Of a stretch of DNA of 5,380 bases, positions 1-5,380 are shown piece after piece. Made by a program: the position numbers and the translations under genes. The first letter of the stretch is position 1, and each line of letters begins with the position of its first letter. The notes beneath the pieces were generated by a model. The model ran no database searches. It worked only from the letters and a program-made list of their open reading frames with translations, and was not told where the DNA came from. The stretch comes from Spirochaetota bacterium (GTDB taxonomy: Bacteria > Spirochaetota > JAHITG01), in NCBI GenBank assembly GCA_018817865.1, contig JAHITG010000504.1, positions 1 to 5,380 on the forward strand, written 5' to 3'.

Positions 1-594
1 ATAATTAATAAAAATAAATTTTATAAATTTTACAAAAAGAGCGAACCACTGCTCAATCATAATTTTCGGATGATACTCTATATTTATTTTACAAAAAATG
101 TAACATTCAATATAAGCTCTTCATACAACCAGGCATCCAATTATCCCGAATCATTCCAGGATAAGGATGAACTTTTTCAATTACAACTAAAAGACAACAT
201 CAAATATGCGAGAATTAATCCTGAACTTATGATTGATTTAGCCGGAGATTTAAAGTTAAATTTGAATTATATTTATATCCCCTATAAAGATCCCGGCAAA
301 TTATCCGATCTGATAGTAAATACTGCAGAAACAGCTCTGATATATGACAGTAAAAAAATTAAATCAGGCTTGATATTAAAATATCAGGATATAAATTATT
401 TTATTGATAATAAAAATAATTATACTATTATTAAACCGAATATTTTTATGAATATTTATTTAAAGATTTATCTCACGGAAACATTTGGTTTAATGATAAA
501 AGCTGAAAATTTAACGGATAAAGAGATTATCAAAACACCAGGATATCCGGAATTTGAAAAAATATTTAATATAGGGATAATTGCAGAGTTCTAA
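1..594 (+). CDS. Outer-membrane beta-barrel protein, TonB-dependent-receptor-like, C-terminal part (5' truncated by window edge)
   Basis: The reading frame is open from base 1, with no stop before the first ATG at 70. The gene therefore very probably begins upstream of the window, and the ATG at 70 is an internal Met rather than the start; no ribosome binding site precedes it. About 197 residues are visible. They alternate short amphipathic strands rich in Tyr, Ile, Asn and Lys (for example LKLNLNYIYI and SGLILKYQDINYF), as beta-barrel strands do. The end is the best clue: the motif AENLTDKEIIKTPGYPEF followed by a last strand ending IIAEF with a terminal Phe. An 'ENLTDK...PGYP' stretch and a C-terminal aromatic residue recognised by the BAM complex are typical of TonB-dependent receptors. 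The plug domain and TonB box would lie outside the window, so substrate and even TonB dependence are inferred. A different barrel class (porin-like) remains possible. The stop lies 2 nt before the LCP gene, suggesting co-transcription. Confidence 0.8.
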   Translation: MINKNKFYKFYKKSEPLLNHNFRMILYIYFTKNVTFNISSSYNQASNYPESFQDKDELFQLQLKDNIKYARINPELMIDLAGDLKLNLNYIYIPYKDPGKLSDLIVNTAETALIYDSKKIKSGLILKYQDINYFIDNKNNYTIIKPNIFMNIYLKIYLTETFGLMIKAENLTDKEIIKTPGYPEFEKIFNIGIIAEF

Positions 595-596
595 TT

Positions 597-1817
597 ATGG
601 ATGGAAAAAAGATCGAATTAAAGAAAAAGAAAAAAGAAAAAATAAACCCGAAATTCATTTCTTTCGGAATTACTCTATTGTTGGCAGTAGTTCTGCTGAT
701 ACTTCTGTACCTTTATTTTTACTACTATTTTTTTGGCGGCAGGATCAATACCTATGTAGAAAAAAAAGAGATGATATCGATCCTTTTCATCGGACTGGAT
801 GATGCAGATGATCATAAAAAAGCAGATACACTCCTCTTGGGGCTTTATAATCCTCCTACAAAACGCTTCGGCCTTGTTGCTCTGCCCCGTGATCTAAAAG
901 TGGAGGTAGAAGACAGGGCCGGCTTAAAGACCATGAAGATCAATTCCCTCTATTCAAAATACGGATCCGGGAAGCTTTTAAAAATAGTCAGAAATTTAAC
1001 CGGAATTGATGTAAAATTTCACGTTGCCATGGAAATCTCTGCTCTGGTAAAGATCATAGACCTTATTGGAGGCGTCGAATTGTATATCGATAATGAGATG
1101 AAATATGTCGACAAAGCGGCAAATCTTTTTATTGAACTCCCTAAGGGTATTATCAAATGTGACGGACTTAAAGCAATGGAATTCATCAGGTACAGAAATG
1201 ATGACCGGGGAGACATGGGTCGGATCGAACGGCAATATGAATTCATTCTAAACCTCTTGAAGAAAGCCGTCATTCAAAAAGATCTATTATCGAATTTACA
1301 GTTGATCAAGATACTTTATAAAAATGTTGATACCAACCTTAATTTTAAGGACATTATTAATCTGATAAGATATTCTTCACATGCAGATTTTAATAATGTC
1401 GATATGATCAAAGTTCCGGGAAAGTTTCTCAATCTTTACGGTACAAGGTATATAGAACCGGATATCACGAAATCAAAAAGAGTAATATCAAATTTTATAA
1501 AAAAAATGACATATACCATATCAGATATCATCCCACAGGAAATAAAAGTACAGGTACTTAACGGAAGCGGTAAAGGAGGAGTTGCGAAAAGAATTCGGGA
1601 TAAACTTGTAAGAAATGGTTATAATGTTGTGGAATTCGGGAATGCCGAGTCGCAGGATTATGAAGAGATGCTGATCCTTGACAGAAGCGGAAATATGAAA
1701 AAAGCTTTAAAAGTAGCCTCCCTTTTAAAATGCAAAAATGTTTTTCCAAAGATCAATAAATTCATTTTAATTGATTCAACTATAATCGTAGGAAAGGATT
1801 ATAAAAAATACTGGTAA
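597..1817 (+). CDS. LytR-CpsA-Psr (LCP) family cell-envelope glycopolymer transferase with C-terminal LytR_C domain
   Basis: LCP proteins move undecaprenyl-phosphate-linked glycopolymers onto peptidoglycan or other envelope acceptors, working on the outer face of the inner membrane. The 406-residue product has a Lys-rich cytoplasmic N-terminus (residues 1-19), one membrane helix (about 21-46), the LCP domain (about 59-225), a linker, and a LytR_C domain (about 314-403). Visible LCP motifs are IGLD (Asp68), KADT (Asp77), LPRD (Arg98, Asp99), KIN (114-116), IDLIGGV (154-160), RYR (Arg198, Arg200) and GDMGRIERQ (205-213), which cover the usual pyrophosphate- and Mg-binding Asp and Arg residues. 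The common R-S/A-D-T motif reads KADT here, a conservative change. LytR_C shows VQVLNGSGKGGVA and a late IIVGKDY. The start at 597 is chosen because it gives the basic-then-hydrophobic anchor; it has only a weak GAG (586-588), so translation may depend on ribosomes finishing the upstream gene. The acceptor and polymer in a diderm are unknown. Confidence 0.92.
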   Translation: MDGKKIELKKKKKEKINPKFISFGITLLLAVVLLILLYLYFYYYFFGGRINTYVEKKEMISILFIGLDDADDHKKADTLLLGLYNPPTKRFGLVALPRDLKVEVEDRAGLKTMKINSLYSKYGSGKLLKIVRNLTGIDVKFHVAMEISALVKIIDLIGGVELYIDNEMKYVDKAANLFIELPKGIIKCDGLKAMEFIRYRNDDRGDMGRIERQYEFILNLLKKAVIQKDLLSNLQLIKILYKNVDTNLNFKDIINLIRYSSHADFNNVDMIKVPGKFLNLYGTRYIEPDITKSKRVISNFIKKMTYTISDIIPQEIKVQVLNGSGKGGVAKRIRDKLVRNGYNVVEFGNAESQDYEEMLILDRSGNMKKALKVASLLKCKNVFPKINKFILIDSTIIVGKDYKKYW

Positions 1818-1835
1818 GCTTAAAAATATTTATAA

Positions 1836-2168
1836 ATGATTAAAAAAATAATCCGCATAATAGTTAAACATCTGGATAGTAAAAAAGCTGAAAACATCGT
1901 TACACTGGATATTAAAAAAATAACCACTATTAGCGATTATTTTATTATTGCCTCTGCTAATTCTGAAACACATTTAAAAACTCTGGCCAAGGATACCGCA
2001 AGCATGTTAAAAAAGGAATTTAAATATATACCGTTAAATCCCATTACAGAGGATGATAAGAATTGGATCTTACTGGACTATCAGGATTTTATTATACATC
2101 TGTTTCTTGAAGAGACACGTGTATATTATAATCTGGAGGACCTCTGGTTTGAGGCAAAAAAGATATGA
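1836..2168 (+). CDS. rsfS: Ribosomal silencing factor RsfS (Iojap/DUF143 family)
   Basis: RsfS binds ribosomal protein uL14 on the large subunit and blocks joining of the small subunit, lowering translation when nutrients are short. The 110-residue product matches the usual family size (about 105-120) and carries the family pattern from end to end: LDSKKAENIVTLDI (13-26), then TTISDYFIIASANSETHLK, then NWILLDYQDFIIHLFLEETRVYYNLEDLW near the C-terminus, given here as overlapping blocks WILLDYQDFIIHLF and RVYYNLEDLW. The hydrophobic-acidic core and the YNLEDLW tail are diagnostic. It follows the LCP gene by 18 nt. No Shine-Dalgarno sequence is present in that AT-only stretch, so initiation may use coupling or an unstructured leader. 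An LCP gene before rsfS is a known neighbourhood in several phyla; the nadD/yqeK and rlmH neighbours common elsewhere are absent here. Its stop codon overlaps the start of the kinase gene. Confidence 0.93.
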   Translation: MIKKIIRIIVKHLDSKKAENIVTLDIKKITTISDYFIIASANSETHLKTLAKDTASMLKKEFKYIPLNPITEDDKNWILLDYQDFIIHLFLEETRVYYNLEDLWFEAKKI

Positions 2169-3772
2169 GTGATATTCCTAAAAAAGAGATGGAATATCTT
2201 GACAGTAACAACAAGTTAAAGCTTATAAGCAACCTCTATAAGGTCACCTCTTCCACTCTAAATCTCAATCAGCTCCTCTATCTGATCATGGATATGACAT
2301 TGACTAATCTCAATGCTGAAGTCGGAAATATCATCTTAAAAGATAATGAAGAGAAACTGTATTCCAAAGTTGTGCTTGGATTATCGTTAAATATTATTAA
2401 TGAACTGGAATATAATAATAAAAAACTTATCAATTACATCTTTGAGACTAAAAAGCCTTTACTTATTAAAGACTACAGTAAAAAATTCAACAGCCCGGAA
2501 AAGCTTAATATAAAGTCGATCCTGTGTTCTCCCTTAAAAACGAAAAAAAGAATTATTGGGATAATATTTCTGATCAACAAGAACATTGATAATAAAATGT
2601 CAAACTTTGATCAGAATGATCTGGATATTTTAAATATTATTGTGAATAATATTGCATTCTCAATAGAAAATGCTCAGCTATATGAAGAAGTTTTAAATAT
2701 TAAAAATTTTAATACAAATATTATCAACAGTATCTCTACGGGTGTTCTTACGACAGACCTGTACGGTGACATTTTATCAATTAATGACTCAGCTGAATTT
2801 ATTTTTGACCTGAATCAAAAAACAAAATATGTCAACAAGAATATATCAACTATCATCCAGAATCTTAATAATAAAGAAGTGATCATTGAAGCTCTTAAAA
2901 GGAAAGAAAACCTTCTAAATCTCGAATCAAAACTCCGGTTGAAAGACGGGACAGAAAAGATACTCAATATATCGATCTCCGTATTAAATGATATGCACAG
3001 GGAAATCATCGGATTCGTTCTTTCCACTGATGATATTACTGAAAAAAAAATGCTGGAAAGACAGGTTTTAAGAAATGAACAACTGGCTGCGCTGGGAGAA
3101 TTGTCTGCGGGTATAGCACATGAGATCAAAAATCCTTTAACTTCGATCAAGGGTTTCGCACAAATACTGCCAAAAAAACTGGATGACAAGAAATTCCTTA
3201 TTAAATTCAGCAGTATTGTTAAAACAGAAGCGGAACGTCTGAATAAATTTATCGATGACCTGCTGCAGTTTTCAAAACCAAAATCTAAAAAATGGAAAAA
3301 TCATTCTGTAACGGGGATCATCAATACGGTTATTGATCTGATGCGTTTTCAGTTAAAAGAGAATAATATTAAAGTGAAGAAAGACCTGTATGCCATGCCT
3401 GATGTTTATTGCGACCCCGGACAGTTGAAGCAGGTCTTTATAAATATTATATTAAACTCTCTTCAGGCGCTGGCGGAGAACGGAACGATGGAATTCAGAA
3501 CCAGGCTTCTTATCCGCAAATCACCTGAAAATCTGTACTATGAATACATTGCAATCTATATTATTGATAACGGGAAAGGTATACCTAAAGCCATTCAGAA
3601 TAAACTATTCAATCCATTCTTTACAACTAAATCCGAAGGAACAGGGCTGGGTCTTTCCATAACATACAGGATCATATCAGAACATAAAGGATTTATAGAA
3701 TTATTTTCTAAAATAAATGAAGGAACGACCTTCATCATATATTTGCCCACAGTAAATAACTGGAAAAAATAG
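2165..3772 (+). CDS. Soluble GAF-PAS sensor histidine kinase (NtrB/AtoS-like)
   Basis: Autophosphorylating sensor kinase, probably the partner of the NtrC-type regulator encoded downstream. In the 535-residue product the order is GAF (about 20-168), a short helical linker, PAS (about 178-288, with GVLTTDLYGDILSIND), a DITEKKMLERQ connector helix, HisKA (about 300-370) and HATPase_c (about 410-532). The H-box is GIAHEIKNPLTSIKGF with phospho-acceptor His319. The N-box has Asn427 and Asn431 (INIILNSLQAL), the G1 box is DNGKGIP (468-474), the F-box is FNPFFTTK, and the G2 box is GTGLGL (492-497); the kinase therefore looks active. No membrane segment or signal peptide is visible, so it should sense a cytosolic signal through GAF or PAS. 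GAF ligands vary (nucleotides, small metabolites, 2-oxoacids, redox groups) and none can be assigned. The start overlaps the rsfS stop (ATGA), with GAGG at 2151-2154 as ribosome binding site. A run of nine A (3042-3050) lies just before HisKA. Confidence 0.93.
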   Translation: MSDIPKKEMEYLDSNNKLKLISNLYKVTSSTLNLNQLLYLIMDMTLTNLNAEVGNIILKDNEEKLYSKVVLGLSLNIINELEYNNKKLINYIFETKKPLLIKDYSKKFNSPEKLNIKSILCSPLKTKKRIIGIIFLINKNIDNKMSNFDQNDLDILNIIVNNIAFSIENAQLYEEVLNIKNFNTNIINSISTGVLTTDLYGDILSINDSAEFIFDLNQKTKYVNKNISTIIQNLNNKEVIIEALKRKENLLNLESKLRLKDGTEKILNISISVLNDMHREIIGFVLSTDDITEKKMLERQVLRNEQLAALGELSAGIAHEIKNPLTSIKGFAQILPKKLDDKKFLIKFSSIVKTEAERLNKFIDDLLQFSKPKSKKWKNHSVTGIINTVIDLMRFQLKENNIKVKKDLYAMPDVYCDPGQLKQVFINIILNSLQALAENGTMEFRTRLLIRKSPENLYYEYIAIYIIDNGKGIPKAIQNKLFNPFFTTKSEGTGLGLSITYRIISEHKGFIELFSKINEGTTFIIYLPTVNNWKK

Positions 3773-3813
3773 GCTTGATATTTAAATAATTTTTACCGGA
3801 AGGATTTCATTAT

Positions 3814-3841
3814 TTAATTAATTTTTCCTGATATTAATTAA
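3814..3841. repeat. AT-only inverted repeat (9-bp arms, 10-nt spacer) after the kinase gene
   Basis: TTAATTAAT at 3814-3822 is the exact reverse complement of ATTAATTAA at 3833-3841, with 10 nt between. The stem has no G or C and is not followed by a clear T tract, so it is a poor intrinsic terminator for the upstream operon. It lies directly upstream of the -35 candidate at 3850 and could serve as an AT-rich UP-like element or simply reflect base composition. Confidence 0.35.
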
Positions 3842-3849
3842 TTAATTTC

Positions 3850-3877
3850 TTGACAGATAAATATAATTGAATATATT
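3850..3877 (+). promoter_or_regulatory. Sigma70-type promoter candidate for the response-regulator gene
   Basis: A perfect TTGACA (3850-3855) is followed after 16 bp by TATATT (3872-3877), five of six matches to TATAAT. The predicted start site is near 3884, giving a leader of roughly 58 nt before the ATG at 3942. AT-rich sequence upstream (3811-3849) would favour such a promoter. A perfect TATAAT also occurs at 3862-3867, but it is only 6 bp from TTGACA and its own -35 (around 3838-3843) is weak, so it is a second-choice -10. No sigma54-type GG-N10-GC element was found in this gap on either strand. Seen by eye only. Confidence 0.5.
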
Positions 3878-3878
3878 A

Positions 3879-3918
3879 AATTGTCTTATGTAAAAGTCCA
3901 ATCCACCTATTGACAATT
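3879..3918. promoter_or_regulatory. Spaced 7-bp inverted repeat over the predicted start site and leader of the regulator gene; possible operator
   Basis: AATTGTC (3879-3885) and GACAATT (3912-3918) are perfect reverse complements separated by 26 nt. The arm centres are 33 bp apart, about three helical turns, so a dimeric protein could meet both arms on one face of the DNA. The left arm covers the predicted transcription start and the right arm ends 23 nt before the ATG. It could be an operator, for example for feedback by the regulator itself, or a weak leader hairpin. A 7-bp AT-rich repeat can also arise by chance. Confidence 0.3.
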
Positions 3919-3932
3919 ATTTATTAAATAAC

Positions 3933-3939
3933 AGGTGAT
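3933..3939 (+). promoter_or_regulatory. Ribosome binding site of the response-regulator gene
   Basis: AGGTGAT matches the 3' half of the standard anti-Shine-Dalgarno complement (AGGAGGTGATC) and ends 2 nt before the ATG at 3942, which is a workable register for this half of the motif. It supports the chosen start and is the strongest ribosome binding site in the window, consistent with this gene being translated independently of the upstream operon. Confidence 0.65.
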
Positions 3940-3941
3940 AA

Positions 3942-5315
3942 ATGAAATATACGGTATTGATCGCTGATGATGAAATAGGCATTAGAGAACTACTGAAAGA
4001 ACTGTTGAAAAATGATTATAATATTCTACTTGCGGAAGACGGCAATAAGACCATAAAATTATTGAATGAAGAAAATCCCGATGTTATTATTCTTGATATA
4101 CGAATGCCTAAAAAGAATGGTATTGCCGTGCTTGAGCATATCCATAAAAAAAATCTAAAAGCTATCCCTATTATTATTTCCGCTGACAAAGATGTTCAGA
4201 CTGCCATAAATGCAATGAAACTGGGAGCTTTCGATTATATTGTCAAACCTTTTGAAAATGAGAAGATCTTCAATCTTATAAAGAATGCCATTGAAAAGCT
4301 TTCATTAAAGAGTGAGGTGGAATATCTTCGTACTGAATTGAAGAAACAGTACAGTTTTAAAAATATTGTAGGCATGTCCACTGAAATGGAAGAGGTTTAT
4401 AAACAGATCAATAACATCCTGGATAATGATGCAGTTGTCCTTATTACTGGAGAAAGCGGAACAGGGAAAGAATTAATTGCCAGGGCTATTCATTTTAACG
4501 GAAAACGGAAAGATTACCCGTTCATCCCTGTTGATTGTGCTTCCATACCGGAGACCCTGATAGAAAGCGAACTCTTCGGTCATGAAAAGGGTGCCTATAC
4601 AGGTGCCATGAATAAAAAAATAGGTAAATTTGAATTATCTAATTTTGGGACCATCTTCCTGGATGAGATCGGTAACCTTAAGCCCGAAGTTCAATCAAAA
4701 CTGTTAAGGATCCTGCAGGAGCAGGAATTCAGCAGAGTCGGAGGAAATGAAAAGATCAAAGTGGATGTAAGGATCATCTCCGCAACAAATGCCGATCTGT
4801 TAGGACTTATCAAGGAAAAACAATTTCGCGAAGACCTTTTTTACAGGTTAAATGTGGTTCCTATCAATCTTCCTCCCTTGCGTGAAAGAAAAGGGGATAT
4901 TCCTCTATTAACACAGCATTTTCTTGAAACGTTCAATAAAAAATTTAATAAAAAAATTAAGATCCTGAAAGATGCCGTTGATTCTTTTAATCAATACAAT
5001 TGGCCCGGTAATGTAAGGGAACTTGAAAATACGATCCAGAGGATGATCCTGACCTGTCCGACAGACACCATCACATCAAATAATTTGCCTGAAAATATTT
5101 TACACTCAGAAGAAACAAGTGGGTTAACCGGCTTTCAAACCGGGATCACCCTGGATGAAAACGAAAAGATCGTTATAAAGAAGACATTGATAGCTAATAA
5201 TATGAACATCAGTAAAACCGCTAAAGTTCTGGGAGTCACAAGAAAGACTCTGCATAACAAACTGGATAAATATAATGATCTGAAGAAACTGATCAAAAAG
5301 AAAAAAAGCAGCTAA
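3942..5315 (+). CDS. NtrC-family sigma54-dependent response regulator (REC - AAA+ - Fis-type HTH)
   Basis: Phosphorylation-controlled ATPase that binds upstream activator sites and remodels sigma54-RNA polymerase into open complex. The product has 457 residues, normal for the family. The receiver domain (1-120) has the acidic pair Asp9/Asp10, phospho-acceptor Asp52 (ILDIRMPKKNG), Ser80 and Lys102 (VKPF), a full active set. A linker leads to the AAA+ domain (about 139-370): Walker A GESGTGKE (170-177), the sigma54-contacting loop GAYTGA (217-222, a Phe-to-Tyr form of GAFTGA found in working family members), Walker B FLDE (Asp241, Glu242), and the Arg-finger region FREDLFYRLN (Arg296, Arg302), then WPGNVREL. 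The C-terminus (about 404-447) is a Fis-type helix-turn-helix (NISKTAKVLGVTRKTLHNKL). It is probably the partner of the kinase that ends 169 nt upstream. Target genes cannot be read from the window. The 3' end overlaps the stop of a convergent gene by 4 bp. Confidence 0.96.
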   Translation: MKYTVLIADDEIGIRELLKELLKNDYNILLAEDGNKTIKLLNEENPDVIILDIRMPKKNGIAVLEHIHKKNLKAIPIIISADKDVQTAINAMKLGAFDYIVKPFENEKIFNLIKNAIEKLSLKSEVEYLRTELKKQYSFKNIVGMSTEMEEVYKQINNILDNDAVVLITGESGTGKELIARAIHFNGKRKDYPFIPVDCASIPETLIESELFGHEKGAYTGAMNKKIGKFELSNFGTIFLDEIGNLKPEVQSKLLRILQEQEFSRVGGNEKIKVDVRIISATNADLLGLIKEKQFREDLFYRLNVVPINLPPLRERKGDIPLLTQHFLETFNKKFNKKIKILKDAVDSFNQYNWPGNVRELENTIQRMILTCPTDTITSNNLPENILHSEETSGLTGFQTGITLDENEKIVIKKTLIANNMNISKTAKVLGVTRKTLHNKLDKYNDLKKLIKKKKSS

Positions 5316-5380
5316 TCGTTGTATTCCTTCATCAGCTTTTTAAAGTCTTTTTCTTTCCTTAAATTTTCAAGGTCCGGATC
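5312..5380 (-). CDS. C-terminal end of a convergent gene, probably a TPR-repeat protein (cut by window edge)
   Basis: Read on the minus strand from 5380, the frame is open for 22 codons and ends at TAG (5314-5312). The encoded tail begins DPDLENLRKEKDF and continues KKLMKEYND. A 'DPDLxxLRxxxxFxxLM' ending is very common after the last repeat of tetratricopeptide (TPR) proteins, which are protein-interaction scaffolds. The frame, the charge pattern and the natural stop support a real gene, but only 22 residues are visible, so family and function are inference. The stop overlaps the last codons of the response-regulator gene, leaving no space between the two convergent genes. Confidence 0.6.
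   Translation of the reverse strand, partial: DPDLENLRKEKDFKKLMKEYND

Noticed and set aside
70..594. Treating the ATG at 70 as the true start of a small 174-residue protein
   Set aside because: The frame is open to base 1, no ribosome binding site precedes 70, and there is no signal peptide at that Met although the protein has an outer-membrane barrel C-terminus.
581..802. Open plus-strand frame of 73 codons overlapping the start of the LCP gene
   Set aside because: It is in another frame of a gene with clear membrane anchor and LCP motifs, has no recognisable family pattern and no ribosome binding site.
996..1273. Two overlapping minus-strand open frames opposite the LCP domain
   Set aside because: They lie opposite strongly conserved LCP motifs, overlap one another in different frames and resemble no known protein; shadows of the real gene.
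3095..3108. GG-N10-GC spacing in the kinase H-box region as a sigma54 promoter
   Set aside because: Only the four invariant bases match; flanking consensus is absent and the sequence encodes the conserved H-box region.
2815..3189. Minus-strand open frame of 124 codons opposite the PAS and HisKA coding region
   Set aside because: Low-complexity Ser/Phe-rich product, as expected from the antisense of Lys/Glu-rich coding; the plus strand holds the H-box.
3773..3850. Intrinsic terminator after the kinase gene
   Set aside because: The only good dyad has an all-AT stem and no following T tract, so I cannot support a terminator; read-through into the regulator gene remains possible.
3910..3938. 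Second TTGACA (3910-3915) as another -35 for the regulator gene
   Set aside because: No -10-like hexamer exists 16-18 bp downstream; that position holds the ribosome binding site. The hexamer is better explained as part of the inverted repeat arm.

Overview
The window is strongly A+T-rich and densely coding. The 5' flank ends an outer-membrane beta-barrel gene, so the organism is most likely a diderm (Gram-negative-type) bacterium. It also has a LytR-CpsA-Psr (LCP) protein with a LytR_C domain sitting directly before rsfS, an arrangement better known from Firmicutes and some deep-branching diderms (spirochaetes, candidate phyla) than from Proteobacteria. I cannot name the phylum from the sequence alone. 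No rRNA, tRNA, CRISPR array, insertion sequence or phage gene is visible, and codon and base use look even throughout.

Layout: (1) 1-594 +, the C-terminal part of an outer-membrane beta-barrel, TonB-dependent-receptor-like protein, cut by the left edge. (2) 597-1817 +, a membrane-anchored LCP glycopolymer transferase with a C-terminal LytR_C domain, starting 2 nt after the barrel gene. (3) 1836-2168 +, ribosomal silencing factor RsfS. (4) 2165-3772 +, a soluble GAF-PAS histidine kinase whose ATG overlaps the rsfS stop by 4 nt (ATGA). These four genes look like one transcription unit. (5) 3773-3941 is the only sizeable non-coding gap. It holds an AT-only dyad, a sigma70-like promoter candidate, a spaced inverted repeat and a good ribosome binding site. 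(6) 3942-5315 +, an NtrC-type sigma54-dependent response regulator (REC, AAA+, Fis-type HTH). (7) 5312-5380 -, the last 22 codons of a convergent gene, probably a TPR-type protein, whose stop codon overlaps the end of the regulator gene.

Functionally, the kinase and response regulator almost certainly form a two-component pair of the NtrB/NtrC or AtoS/AtoC style: a cytosolic signal read by GAF and PAS, phosphotransfer from His319 to Asp52, then activation of sigma54 promoters. The kinase is tied translationally to a ribosome-hibernation factor and transcriptionally to envelope genes, while the regulator appears to have its own promoter. All the families are known. What is unusual is the gene arrangement; I see no clear evidence of a wholly new system.
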